Shown: piece after piece, positions 9,907-18,454 of the stretch
How the letters are laid out: the number at the start of each line of letters is the position of its first letter
Position numbering within the stretch: the first letter of the stretch is position 1
Assembly (NCBI GenBank): GCA_019931245.1
Contig: JAINDL010000049.1
Location: 1-62,581 of the forward strand
Length of the DNA: 62,581 nt
Source: Bryobacteraceae bacterium CoA2 C42
Lineage (GTDB): Bacteria > Acidobacteriota > Terriglobia > Bryobacterales > Bryobacteraceae
Direction of reading: 5' to 3'
Notes under the pieces: model-generated
Databases searched by the model: none
Told to the model about the DNA's origin: nothing
The model's input: the letters and a program-made list of their open reading frames with translations, nothing else
Position numbers and translations under genes: made by a program

Positions 9907-10923
9907 ATGCGCATCGACCCGCAAAGCGTCCACGCCCCCGAAATCGGCCCGGTTTGGCTGAATTCTTCCCCTCTCACCCTCCGGCAGTTGCGCGGCCGCC
10001 TGGTGCTCATCGACTTCTGGGACTACACCTGCGTCAACTGTCTGCGGACGCTCCCCTATGTGACCGCCTGGCACCGCCGCTATGAGCCATACGGCGTGCA
10101 GGTCCTGGGCATTCACGCCCCCGAGTTCTATTTCTCGCGCGCGCCCGGCGTGGTGGAAGCCGCCCTCGGCGAACTCGGTATCGAGTACCCGGTCATGCTC
10201 GACAACGACTACACGGTCTGGAAACTCTTTGCCAATCGTTACTGGCCCACCAAGTACCTGATCGATGGCGAAGGCTACCTCCGCTACGCCCACTTCGGCG
10301 AAGGCGCCTACACCGAAACCGAACAGGCCATTCAGGAGCTGCTCCGCGAGCAAACCCCCGGCCTGAGCCTTCCGCCCCCTCTCCCGCTCGTCCGCGCCCT
10401 CGACGAACCGGGCGCACTCGCCTTCTGCCCCCAACCCAGCCCGGAGATCTACCTTGGCCATCAGCGCGGGCGCCTGGCCAATCCCGATGGGTTTCGCGAA
10501 GGCGAGCTTCATCGCTACGACCTCGGCGCCGGCCCCCAGGCCGATACGCCCGAGTTGGCCGGCTTGTGGAACTCGCTGCCGGACTGCCTCACGGTCGGCT
10601 CGCGCGACGCCTCGGACCCCTCCCGCCTCTGCCTGCTCTACTCGGCGGCCGAGGTGAATCTGGTCTGCTGCCCCTCGCTGTCGCAGCCGCAGGGTCGCAT
10701 CGATATCCTCGAAAATGGCGCGCCTCTGCCGGAAGCAGCGCGCGGCGCCGATGTCCGCGTCGACGCCGGTGGCCGCACCTACCTGCAGGTGGACCGTCCC
10801 CGCATGTACCGCGTGGTAAACCGTTCTACGTTCCAAACGGCCCTGCTCGAACTCCGCTCACTCACCACCGGCCTGCAGTTGTTTGCCTTCACCTTCGGCA
10901 GCTGTCTGGGAGGCCAGGAATGA
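9907..10923 (+). CDS. Thioredoxin-like redoxin with CVNC active site
   Basis: A 338-residue protein. Residues 1-150 form a thioredoxin/TlpA-like domain with the active site CVNC in FWDYTCVNCLRTLPYV and the cis-Pro region WPTKYLID. The CVNC motif and the WDYTC context match the periplasmic domain of DipZ-type proteins and related acidobacterial redoxins. Residues about 150-338 form a beta-rich C-terminal domain, also DipZ-like (jelly-roll style). No signal peptide is visible, so it is predicted cytoplasmic unless the start is wrong. The 3' end overlaps the Nudix start by 4 nt (ATGA). Likely role: thiol-disulfide or peroxide chemistry; substrate unknown. Confidence 0.8.
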   Translation: MRIDPQSVHAPEIGPVWLNSSPLTLRQLRGRLVLIDFWDYTCVNCLRTLPYVTAWHRRYEPYGVQVLGIHAPEFYFSRAPGVVEAALGELGIEYPVMLDNDYTVWKLFANRYWPTKYLIDGEGYLRYAHFGEGAYTETEQAIQELLREQTPGLSLPPPLPLVRALDEPGALAFCPQPSPEIYLGHQRGRLANPDGFREGELHRYDLGAGPQADTPELAGLWNSLPDCLTVGSRDASDPSRLCLLYSAAEVNLVCCPSLSQPQGRIDILENGAPLPEAARGADVRVDAGGRTYLQVDRPRMYRVVNRSTFQTALLELRSLTTGLQLFAFTFGSCLGGQE

Positions 10924-11342
10924 AATCGCGAAATCCCGTGCTGGTCGTCGCTGGCGTGATTGCGCGGGAGGACCGGAACATCCTAATCTGCCAGCGCAAA
11001 AATACGGACCGACACTCGCTGAAGTGGGAGTTTCCCGGCGGCAAAGTCGAACCGGAGGAGGTCCCCCGCGATGCTCTTCGCCGCGAACTGCAGGAGGAGC
11101 TCGACATCGAGGCGGAAATCGGCCGCGAGATCTGCCGCTATGAGTATCAATACCCCGGCCGCACCCCAATTCTGCTCATCTTCTTCGAAGTGGAGCGTTA
11201 TACGGGCGAGATGCGCAACCGGATTTTTGAACAGATTCAATGGGAGAGCCCCGCGAATCTGCCGTCGTATGATTTTCTCGACGGCGATATCGACTTCGTC
11301 CGCCGGCTGGCCCGGAACCACGCCCGGTCGGCCCTGGGCTAG
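10920..11342 (+). CDS. Nudix hydrolase, MutT-like (8-oxo-dGTP diphosphatase type)
   Basis: A 140-residue protein with a complete Nudix box: GGKVEPEEVPRDALRRELQE, continuing ELDI (G-x5-E-x7-REUXEEXGU), at about residues 39-61. The N-terminus VVAGVIAREDRNILICQRK and WEFPGGK are typical of MutT, which cleans 8-oxo-dGTP from the nucleotide pool. It is translationally coupled to the redoxin (ATGA overlap), so both may respond to oxidative damage. The C-terminus is not extended. Confidence 0.88.
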   Translation: MKSRNPVLVVAGVIAREDRNILICQRKNTDRHSLKWEFPGGKVEPEEVPRDALRRELQEELDIEAEIGREICRYEYQYPGRTPILLIFFEVERYTGEMRNRIFEQIQWESPANLPSYDFLDGDIDFVRRLARNHARSALG

Positions 11343-11349
11343 AAACGCA

Positions 11350-11979
11350 TCACTCCGGCAGACGGAACGGAACGCCGCGCTCGCGGTTAAACCGTGCCGA
11401 TGACTCTTTGTCCACCTGCGCGAGCGGTGCGCTGGCCATCTGGTGATCCGGCTTGACGTAATGCAGCGTGGCGCCCTCGTACCAGTAGGCCACCGCCTGC
11501 ATCAGGCTGCCATCTTTAAAAGCAATCAGCGTTACCGCAGCCGTGGTTTTGCTGCCCGTCGCCGCCTCATAGGGACGGCTTTCGGCAAAGTACTCGCGCA
11601 TGGCGGGTTTGGCCGTGTCGGGAACGTAGGCCGGGTTGTGGACAACGATGGGCGCCTGCTGATGGACCACCGTCACCGGAGCGGGCGATACGGCGGGAGG
11701 CAGCCAGTAGACCGGCGGGGCCACGATTTGCGGCGACACGATTGGTGGATACCAGATCGGCGCGGCCACCGGAAACACCCGCGGGGCCCTTCCGCCGGGG
11801 GCGCCGAGCGGGACCGGCCGGCCCGCCACGGAGGCCGCCAGCGCCGTGGCATGGTTCTGCACCGCCGGCGGTAGAACCGCCGGCCAGCCCGTCGAGTGCT
11901 GCGGAAATTGCGGCATGGCCGGGCGCTGCGCCCAAGCTCCCGCCGCCATCAGCAAACCTGTCAGCAGTAGAGTCCGCAT
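11350..11979 (-). CDS. Secreted Pro-rich hypothetical protein
   Basis: A 209-residue protein with a clear signal peptide (MRTLLLTGLLMAAGAWAQ, cleavage after AWA). Residues 20-120 are low-complexity, rich in Pro, Ala and Val. The last 80 residues form a small folded segment (TLIAFKDGSLMQAVAYWYEGATLHYVKPDH) that recurs in acidobacterial secreted proteins of unknown role. It converges with the Nudix gene and diverges from the molybdopterin oxidoreductase gene across 26 nt. No function can be assigned. Confidence 0.75.
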   Translation of the reverse strand: MRTLLLTGLLMAAGAWAQRPAMPQFPQHSTGWPAVLPPAVQNHATALAASVAGRPVPLGAPGGRAPRVFPVAAPIWYPPIVSPQIVAPPVYWLPPAVSPAPVTVVHQQAPIVVHNPAYVPDTAKPAMREYFAESRPYEAATGSKTTAAVTLIAFKDGSLMQAVAYWYEGATLHYVKPDHQMASAPLAQVDKESSARFNRERGVPFRLPE

Positions 11980-11992
11980 GGCTTCAGCCTAC

Positions 11993-12000
11993 ACTATAAT
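11993..12000. promoter_or_regulatory. Overlapping divergent -10 elements
   Basis: TATAAT on the plus strand (11995-12000) ends 5 nt before ATG 12006. On the minus strand TATAGT (complement of 11993-11998) ends 13 nt before ATG 11979. The two hexamers share four base pairs, so the two promoters should be mutually exclusive. Confidence 0.5.
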
Positions 12001-12005
12001 GGAGC

Positions 12006-14036
12006 ATGTCAGAAACGCGGCACTCGGTTTGCGCTCTCGATTGTCCGGATGCGTGCGGCCTCGTCCTGAAGATCACCGACGGCCGGGCCACGCGGATTCA
12101 AGGCACCCCCGGCCACCCGGTCACCCAGGGATTTCTTTGCGGCAAGGTCGCCCGGTACCTCGAACGCGAGTACTCTCCTCAGCGCCTGACCCGCCCCCTG
12201 CGCCGAATCGGCGCCAAGGGCGAAGGCCGCTTTGAACCCATCAGTTGGGACGAGGCGTTCACCACGATTACCGACCGCTTCCGCGCGACGATCGCCGACT
12301 ATGGCGCCGAGGCGATCCTGCCCTACTCCTACGGCGGCTCCATGGGCCTGCTGCAGGCCAACGGCATGGACCGCCGCTTCTTCCACCGCCTCGGCGCGAG
12401 CCGCCTGGACCGCACCATCTGCGCCGCCGCCGGCACGGCCGGCCTGACGGCGACGCAGGGCCTCCGCTACGGCCTCGAGCCTGAAGCGTTTGTGCACTCC
12501 AAGCTCATCATCGCCTGGGGCGCCAACGTGCTCGCCACCAACGTCCACCTCTGGCCCTTTATCGTCGAAGCCCGCCGCCGCGGCGCCCGCTTCGTCGTCA
12601 TCGATCCGGTGCGCACCAAAACCGCCGCACTCGCCGACCAGCATCTCCGCATCAACCCCGGCTCCGACCTCGCGCTCGCCCTCGGCCTCCTCCATCTGAT
12701 CTTCGAAAACGGCCGCGCAGACCGCGCCTACCTGGAGGCGCACGCCACCGGCTGGCCGGAGTTGCGCGAGACCGTCCGGGCCTACACCCCCGCCCGGGTA
12801 GCCGCCTGGACCGGCCTTCCGGAAGCCGAGATCGTCGCCCTCGCGCATGCGTATTGCGAAACGAACCCAACGGCCATCCGGCTCAATTACGGCGTGCAGC
12901 GGAGCGAGCGGGGCGGCACCGCGGTCCGCGCGATCGCCATGCTGCCCGTGGTCACCGGCGCGTGGCGGCATGTGGGCGGGGGCCTGCAGCTATCCACCTC
13001 GCAGGCGTTTCACTTCAACCGGCAGGCCCTCGAAATGCCGGAGTTGCAGCCCGCGCCCACCCGGCTGCTCAACATGTCCGAACTCGGCTCGGCGCTCACC
13101 CGCGTCGACAACCCGCCCGTCAAGGCGCTCTTCGTCTACTGCTCGAATCCGGCCGCCGTGGCGCCCGATCAGGGCACGGTGCTGGCCGGCCTCCGCCGCG
13201 ATGATCTGTTCACCGTCGTGGTCGAACAGTTCCAGACCGACACGGCCGACTATGCCGACCTCGTCCTGCCCACCACCACCTTCCTCGAACACACCGATCT
13301 GTACGGGGCCTACGGTCACCACTACGTCCAACTGGCCCGGCCCGCGCTGCCGCCGCCCGGCCAAGCCCGTTCGAACGTCGAGATCTTCCGCGAACTGGCC
13401 CGCCGCATGGGCTTCACCGAACCCGCCTTCACCGAAAGCGAAGACGACATGATCCGCGGCATCCTCTCGAGCGGCCACCCCCATCTCGATGGCATCACGC
13501 TCGAGCGGCTCGACCAGGAACGGTCGGTCCGCCTGAACCTGGGCGAGGGGCCGTTTCAACCCTTTAAAGAGGGGGGCTTCGGCCACCCCGACGGGAAGGC
13601 AAACCTCGATCCGGCCGGGCTCGACTACGTGCCGCCGGTCGAGTCCCGCCACGGCGACGCCGCGCTCCGGGCGCTCTATCCGCTCGAGTTTCTCAGCCCC
13701 AAAAACCACGACAGTATGAACTCGACCTTCGGCAACCGCGCCGATGTCGACGCCCAGACTGCCGTGCTGCATGTGAACAGCGCCGATGCGGCGGCCCGTG
13801 GCATCGGCGACGGCGACGCGGTGCGCGTATTCAATAGCCGGGCCAGCCTGGTCCTCCGCGCCGCGGTTGACGGGGTGGTCGGACCGGGGACGGTCAGCTC
13901 CCCCAGCCTGCGCTGGCCCAAACGGCAGCCCGGAGGCCGGAACATCAATGCCCTGGTCAGCGAGCGGTTGACCGACATCGGCGGCGGTGCGACGTTTTAT
14001 AGCTGTCTCGTGCAGGTCGAGAAATGCGCCGGGTAG
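12006..14036 (+). CDS. Molybdopterin-dependent oxidoreductase (DMSO reductase/formate dehydrogenase-like family)
   Basis: A 676-residue Mo-bis-MGD enzyme. A [4Fe-4S] motif is formed by C9, C13, C17 and C45 (CALDCPDAC ... FLCGK). The molybdopterin domain follows, with PISWDEAF, then GANVLATNVHLWPF and PVRTKTAALADQHL. The C-terminal molydopterin-dinucleotide-binding domain includes FLSPKNHDSMNSTFGN and the cofactor-pocket run to about residue 660. There is no Tat signal, so it is cytoplasmic. It is on its own promoter and overlaps the next gene by 13 nt. The physiological substrate cannot be read from sequence; formate is only the nearest family guess. No partner electron-transfer subunit is adjacent. 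Confidence 0.87.
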   Translation: MSETRHSVCALDCPDACGLVLKITDGRATRIQGTPGHPVTQGFLCGKVARYLEREYSPQRLTRPLRRIGAKGEGRFEPISWDEAFTTITDRFRATIADYGAEAILPYSYGGSMGLLQANGMDRRFFHRLGASRLDRTICAAAGTAGLTATQGLRYGLEPEAFVHSKLIIAWGANVLATNVHLWPFIVEARRRGARFVVIDPVRTKTAALADQHLRINPGSDLALALGLLHLIFENGRADRAYLEAHATGWPELRETVRAYTPARVAAWTGLPEAEIVALAHAYCETNPTAIRLNYGVQRSERGGTAVRAIAMLPVVTGAWRHVGGGLQLSTSQAFHFNRQALEMPELQPAPTRLLNMSELGSALTRVDNPPVKALFVYCSNPAAVAPDQGTVLAGLRRDDLFTVVVEQFQTDTADYADLVLPTTTFLEHTDLYGAYGHHYVQLARPALPPPGQARSNVEIFRELARRMGFTEPAFTESEDDMIRGILSSGHPHLDGITLERLDQERSVRLNLGEGPFQPFKEGGFGHPDGKANLDPAGLDYVPPVESRHGDAALRALYPLEFLSPKNHDSMNSTFGNRADVDAQTAVLHVNSADAAARGIGDGDAVRVFNSRASLVLRAAVDGVVGPGTVSSPSLRWPKRQPGGRNINALVSERLTDIGGGATFYSCLVQVEKCAG

Positions 14037-14554
14037 TTGGAAGCCTGGCCGTCCTCCTGCTACTGGCCACGGTTTGCTGCCAGGCGCGGAAACGACGCCT
14101 GGAGGTTCTCGTCGACGATACCGAACCCGCTGATGTCCGCGAACAGGTTGCCGCTAACGATGCGAGCGTGTCCGGGCAGCTGGTGCGCGGCTTCTACGAG
14201 GTCGAAAGCGGGGCGTGGCGCTGGACGATGCCCCGGTTCGCGATCCGTTTCCGGGTTCCGGCCGGGGCGAGAGAAAAAGGCGCGGTGCTGCGCGCGGCGT
14301 TGGTGCTCCCGGACGTGATCTTTCGGTCCACCGGGCCGGTGACGTTGGCGGTGAGCGCGGCGGGGAAACGCCTGGACGCGCAGACGATGACCGTGGCGGG
14401 TAACCACTCGCTCGCCTGGAGGATCCCGGCCGCGGAGATGGTTTCTGAGACGATCACGCTGGAGTTTAGCCTGGACAAGGAGGTGCCGCCCGGCGCGGTG
14501 GATCCTCGCGAACTGGGCCTGATCTTCCTGCGCGCGGAGTTGTCGCGGCCATGA
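14024..14554 (+). CDS. Small exported protein sharing a domain with the next gene
   Basis: A 176-residue protein with an N-terminal hydrophobic signal ending in a possible lipobox (LLLATVC). Residues about 50-176 align to the C-terminal 115 residues of the following membrane protein: both have GQL near the start, RW about 15 residues later, GPVTLxV in the middle, and a closing PP...D.RxLGLxF. I read this as a shared beta-sandwich module; no characterised family is recognised. Its ATG lies within the last codons of the upstream oxidoreductase gene, and its stop overlaps the next gene by ATGA, so it is translationally coupled to both. Confidence 0.72.
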   Translation: MRRVVGSLAVLLLLATVCCQARKRRLEVLVDDTEPADVREQVAANDASVSGQLVRGFYEVESGAWRWTMPRFAIRFRVPAGAREKGAVLRAALVLPDVIFRSTGPVTLAVSAAGKRLDAQTMTVAGNHSLAWRIPAAEMVSETITLEFSLDKEVPPGAVDPRELGLIFLRAELSRP

Positions 14555-16335
14555 ATTGGGTTCGCCGCTGGGGTTGGCTCGCAGTCGCCCCACTCGTCTG
14601 CCTGCTCGTCTACCGGCAGTCTTTTGTCGTGTGGTTCGCCCGGGACGACTTTGCCTGGCTGGGCATCAGCGCCGAAATCCTCGACTTCCCTTCCCTGCTG
14701 CGGGCGCTGTTCGAACCGCGCGCCCAGGGGACGATCCGGCCGCTCAGCGACCGTCTGCCGTTTCTGCTCAGCTACACCTGGTTTGGCCTCGAAGCCAAGC
14801 CGCTCCGCATCGCCATCTTTGTGGCCCAGTGCGCAAACCTGGTTCTGTTTGCGCGTCTCGTGTACCTGTGGACGGCCTCGCGAGTGGCGGCGGTGGTCGC
14901 CTCGCTTTGCTGGACCCTGCATTCGTCGCTCGCGCAGCCGCTCACCTGGGCCAGCGCCATGAATCAGATTCTGTGGCCGGGGTGTTTGCTGTCGGCGCTG
15001 CTGTGCCGGCACGCGGGCCGCCGGTTGGGCGAGTGGATCTTCTTTGTGCTGGGGTTTGGGGTGCTCGAACTGAATGTCGTCTATCCCGTGCTGGCGCTGC
15101 TCCGCTATCCGGACCGGTGGCGGTCCACGATGCCGCTGCTGGCGGTAAGCGCGGCTTACGCGCTGGGCAACCGGTGGATCGCGCCGGCGAACACCAGCCC
15201 GGTCTATGCGATGAACGCGCATCCTCTTTCGATCCTTCACACGCTCGGCCAGTACGTGCTGATGTCGATGGGCTCCTTCGTTCCCTGGTCGGTGCATGCG
15301 CGAACACCGTACCTGCTAGGGGCGACCCTGCTTGCGTTGGGCGGGCTGGTGGCCGTGGGTCTCCTCGAGCGGAATCGGCTGATGCTCTTCGGGGGTGCCT
15401 GGTTCCTGGTCTGTCTTGGGCCGGTGCTGCTGCTGCCGGGGCACATTACGGATTACTATATGGTGGTTCCGGCGGCGGGATTGGGCCTCGCCTTCGGCGT
15501 CGCCGCGGTGCGCCGCCCCCGGCTGATGGTGCTGCCGCTGGCCGCCTACGGTGCCGGCAGCTATCTACTTGGCCAGGAGATTCTGCTCTACAACCGGCGG
15601 CAGGCCGAAGCGGCGCGGGTGCTGGTCCGGGGCGTGGAGCAGGCCGTGGCGCTGCACCCTGGCAAGACGATCCTGCTGGCCGGAATCAGTTCGGACCAGT
15701 TCTGGAATATTGTGGTCGACGACCCGTTCCGGCTGATTCCGGGCGCCCGGGTTTATCTCGTGCCGGGCAGCGAGGAGAACATCGACTCCCACCCGGAACT
15801 GGGCGATCGGTTGCGCCACGTGCTGCCGCGGCCGCAGGCCCGCGGCGCGCTCCTGTCCGGCGAGGCCATCGTCTACGCCGCCGGCGGCAAGCCGCTGCGC
15901 AATATCACCCGATACTACCGGGAAATAGCCACCGTCGAGTGGGCGCGCGAACTGGCGCCGGTGGTCGAACTCAGCCAACCGTTTCTTTCCGGCCAGCTCG
16001 GGGAGGGATGGGAGCCGATCGAGCAGGGGTTCCGATGGATGCACCCGCGGGCGGAGATCACCCTGGGAGGTCCCGGAAAGACCCTGTTCTTTGAGTGTTA
16101 CCGTGCGGAAACGGAGCCCCGCCCCGGACCCGTCACCCTGACGGTCCGGCACGCAGGCCAGGTGCTCGGCGTTTTGACGCTGCCGCGCGACCGCTGCCGG
16201 GGTGAGGTGGCGCTTCCGGAACACCTTTGGGCGGCCCCCGCGCTACGGCTGGAGCTTACCGCCGGTCCGGCCTTCACCCTGCCGCCCGACAGCCGCGCCC
16301 TAGGTCTCGCTTTTGGCTCGATTGGGCGGAAATGA
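14551..16335 (+). CDS. Multi-pass membrane protein, GT-C (dolichyl-phosphate-mannosyltransferase-like)
   Basis: A 594-residue membrane protein. About ten hydrophobic helices occupy residues 1-345. An acidic pair in the first external loop (VWFARDDFAWLG, residues 27-38) is the expected position of the catalytic Asp in GT-C lipid-linked glycosyltransferases. Residues about 350-470 form a soluble segment, and residues about 485-594 form the beta-type module shared with the upstream protein. It likely transfers a sugar from a polyprenyl carrier in envelope glycan synthesis; donor and acceptor are unknown. The start is coupled to the upstream gene by an ATGA overlap. Confidence 0.75.
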   Translation: MNWVRRWGWLAVAPLVCLLVYRQSFVVWFARDDFAWLGISAEILDFPSLLRALFEPRAQGTIRPLSDRLPFLLSYTWFGLEAKPLRIAIFVAQCANLVLFARLVYLWTASRVAAVVASLCWTLHSSLAQPLTWASAMNQILWPGCLLSALLCRHAGRRLGEWIFFVLGFGVLELNVVYPVLALLRYPDRWRSTMPLLAVSAAYALGNRWIAPANTSPVYAMNAHPLSILHTLGQYVLMSMGSFVPWSVHARTPYLLGATLLALGGLVAVGLLERNRLMLFGGAWFLVCLGPVLLLPGHITDYYMVVPAAGLGLAFGVAAVRRPRLMVLPLAAYGAGSYLLGQEILLYNRRQAEAARVLVRGVEQAVALHPGKTILLAGISSDQFWNIVVDDPFRLIPGARVYLVPGSEENIDSHPELGDRLRHVLPRPQARGALLSGEAIVYAAGGKPLRNITRYYREIATVEWARELAPVVELSQPFLSGQLGEGWEPIEQGFRWMHPRAEITLGGPGKTLFFECYRAETEPRPGPVTLTVRHAGQVLGVLTLPRDRCRGEVALPEHLWAAPALRLELTAGPAFTLPPDSRALGLAFGSIGRK

Positions 16336-16817
16336 GCCACTCTGGCTGAAAACGTCCAATTGAAAAAGAGCCAAAACTATTTTGGAACGGAAAGAGAGAG
16401 TTTTCGTCTACCAAAAGTACTAATGGTGGATCCGAAGTGTGCCGATAGAGCAAGACAGTGGCGGGGAACTGCTGTTGGCACAGGATTTAGCTTGGTTTGA
16501 GTAGTTCGGTTCGCCTTGGATCTTGCCCTGGAAACGAGATGGCCCACAAATTGCAAAGCGTAGGGCGACACTCTGTGAACTCCCGCAATTTATTTCATCG
16601 TGCTAAAGAAGTTTGTAATCCCACTGTGGGGGATTGCGGGGGGCAAGTGGGCTGGGGTGAGAATATGCGTCTCCAACACGCAGAAAAGTTTATCAAGAAA
16701 GCAGAACCTTTTCGCCGGTTCGGACGTCTATAGTTGGTGAGTGCATCGTAACCGCGATGTTCCGTAGCAGGCAACTTTAAGCAAAACCATTAGAAACAAA
16801 AGAGAGGGAGAAACCAC
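16336..16817. other. 482-bp intergenic region, lower GC, no supported gene
   Basis: This stretch is clearly less GC-rich than its flanks. Short frames exist on both strands, but none has a signal peptide, domain or convincing start, so I call no gene. It must hold the dksA promoter: TATAGT at 16729-16734 is a candidate -10 with a weak -35 and a leader of about 77 nt. A small inverted repeat (AATCCC ... GGGATT) lies near 16620-16640. A small RNA is possible but I cannot show one. Confidence 0.5.
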
Positions 16818-17198
16818 ATGACCAATGCAGAGATTAAGAAGTACCGCGAGATCCTTGAGGCAAAACAGGCGGAGTTGACCTATTTGCTTCGCAATCGCGA
16901 GGGAATTGAGATTGAGAAGAGTCCGGACGCCCTTGATGAGGTGCAGCGTGCTTCCGAGCGCGAGTTTGCCATCCGGACTCTCGACCGCGAAACCGCGTTG
17001 TTGCGGAATGTCCGTGCTGCGCTCCAGCGCATCGAGCACGATCAATATGGGATTTGTATGCATTGCGAGGACGACATCAGCGGGAAGCGACTGAATGCGG
17101 TGCCCTGGACGCCCTACTGCATCGATTGCCAGGAACAGTACGACCGCAAGCAGTTTGTGCAGGACGAGATGTTCGACGACATGCTCGTTTCGGCCTGA
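16818..17198 (+). CDS. dksA: DksA/TraR-family zinc-finger regulator
   Basis: A 126-residue DksA-type protein that binds the RNA polymerase secondary channel. Residues about 1-75 are a helical coiled coil with DxxDE near the tip (SPDALDEVQRASERE). The four-Cys zinc finger is C80, C83, C101 and C104 (CMHC ... CIDC), with the GKRLNAVPWTPY link. The start has a strong SD (GAGAGGGAG) 5-7 nt upstream. It is monocistronic, closed by a good intrinsic terminator. The assignment as DksA rather than a TraR-like paralogue is by length and helix content. Confidence 0.9.
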   Translation: MTNAEIKKYREILEAKQAELTYLLRNREGIEIEKSPDALDEVQRASEREFAIRTLDRETALLRNVRAALQRIEHDQYGICMHCEDDISGKRLNAVPWTPYCIDCQEQYDRKQFVQDEMFDDMLVSA

Positions 17199-17252
17199 TT
17201 CCGGGTCCGTCGCCCGTTTTTTGTCCCCTCTTCCGAACTGCCAATTGCTCCG

Positions 17253-17284
17253 GCCCCGCAACCATCCCGTTACGGGGCTTTTTT
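17253..17284 (+). terminator. Rho-independent terminator after dksA
   Basis: A 10-bp stem with one mismatch (gccccgcaac / gttacggggc, loop of 6) is followed by six T at 17279-17284. It lies in the convergent gap between dksA and pgeF. Confidence 0.85.
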
Positions 17285-17291
17285 CATGTCT

Positions 17292-17885
17292 TTAGCGGAT
17301 GCCGATGGCGGAGATCATCCGTCCGGTCTCCCGGTCGCGCCGGAACGAGAAGAAAGTTTCCGGCTTGCACATCGTGCATTGTTCGGCGCTCCAGATGCGC
17401 GTGACTCCTTCATTTTCCAGTTGCCGGCGGTTTGCGGCCCAAAGGTCGGCTCTGCCATCCACGACCGGAAGCGGTACTTCACTGCCCACGGCAAAGCAGC
17501 AGGGGCCGATGGCCGGACCGATGGCGGCGACGAGGTCGGCTGGCTTCGTTTCGTAATTCTGGCGCATTTGGCTCAGAGTTTGGGTCAAAACACCCGCTAC
17601 GGTCCCCCGCCAGCCGGCGTGGACGGCCGCGACGACTCTCCGGACCGGGTCGGCGAGCAGGATAGGGACGCAGTCCGCTGTGCGAATGGCCAGCAGCAGC
17701 CCGGGTTCGTCGGTGATGAGCGCATCGCCTTCGCCCAGGCAACCCGAGACGTCGCGGACCGACCAGACGGTCGCCGAGTGGATCTGCCGTAGCGTGGCGA
17801 TGCGCCCGGCTGGGGGTGGGCTATGGCGCGTGCCAAAGCCGTGATGCATCCACGGCAGGGCATCGAGTGGCGGCGCGGAGATCAT
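17292..17885 (-). CDS. pgeF: Laccase-domain (YfiH/PgeF) protein, purine nucleoside phosphorylase-type
   Basis: A 197-residue multi-copper-polyphenol-oxidoreductase-like protein of the YfiH family, bacterial members of which act as purine nucleoside phosphorylases/adenosine deaminases or as peptidoglycan editing factors. The zinc-site residues are visible: the QxH of RQIHSATVW, the Cys of RTADCVPILL, and HAGWRG. It is shorter (197) than E. coli YfiH (243). The start at 17885 follows the nuoB stop with a TGATG overlap, so it is the last gene of the operon that starts at 22649. Confidence 0.85.
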   Translation of the reverse strand: MISAPPLDALPWMHHGFGTRHSPPPAGRIATLRQIHSATVWSVRDVSGCLGEGDALITDEPGLLLAIRTADCVPILLADPVRRVVAAVHAGWRGTVAGVLTQTLSQMRQNYETKPADLVAAIGPAIGPCCFAVGSEVPLPVVDGRADLWAANRRQLENEGVTRIWSAEQCTMCKPETFFSFRRDRETGRMISAIGIR

Positions 17886-18454
17886 CAGGCGACCGGATTC
17901 TGAATCTGCGCCACCATCACCCGGCGCTGGAAGTCGGTGAGCATCTGTTCGTGCAGCCGGACCGCGGTCGGCCGCCGGATCAGGTTGGGCGTGGCGTCGA
18001 TCTTGTCCTGGAGTTTGAGCAGGGCGTAGAAGAGGTTCTCGGGACGGGGCGGGCAGCCGGTGACGTAGACATCGACGGGCAGGATGCGGTCCATGCCCTG
18101 GAGCACGCTGTAGGTGTTGAAGGGCCCCCCAACGCTTGAGCAGGCGCCCATTGAGATACACCACTTGGGTTCGGGCATCTGGTCCCAGATCCGTTTGACG
18201 ACCGGGGCCATTTTGAGGGTGACGGTGCCGGCGACAATCATCAGGTCGCTCTGGCGCGGGCTGGGCCGGAAGACCTCGGAGCCAAACCGGGCGATGTCAA
18301 ACCGGGAGGCGCTTGAGGCGATCATTTCAATGGCGCAGCAGGCGAGGCCAAAGGTGAGGGGCCAGACCGAGGATTTTCGGGCCCAGTTGAAGACGTAGTC
18401 GACCGAGGTGGTCAGGAAATTGCGCTCGAACTGGTTCTGAATAGTAAGATTCAT
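17885..18454 (-). CDS. nuoB: NADH-quinone oxidoreductase subunit B (orphan)
   Basis: A 189-residue NuoB subunit of respiratory complex I, which holds the terminal [4Fe-4S] cluster N2. The N2 ligands are present: tandem C39-C40 in [11 protein letters not shown]105 in GACSSVGG, and C134 in [10 protein letters not shown]. No other nuo gene is in the window. It overlaps the upstream epimerase gene by 4 nt and abuts pgeF, so it is translated from a sugar/envelope operon. It may be the only nuoB in the genome or a duplicate; the window cannot decide. Confidence 0.92.
   Translation of the reverse strand: MNLTIQNQFERNFLTTSVDYVFNWARKSSVWPLTFGLACCAIEMIASSASRFDIARFGSEVFRPSPRQSDLMIVAGTVTLKMAPVVKRIWDQMPEPKWCISMGACSSVGGPFNTYSVLQGMDRILPVDVYVTGCPPRPENLFYALLKLQDKIDATPNLIRRPTAVRLHEQMLTDFQRRVMVAQIQNPVA

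Noticed and set aside
16497-16733. 78-residue frame before dksA
   Set aside because: No SD, no homology signature, and atypical composition for this genome. Left as an intergenic region.
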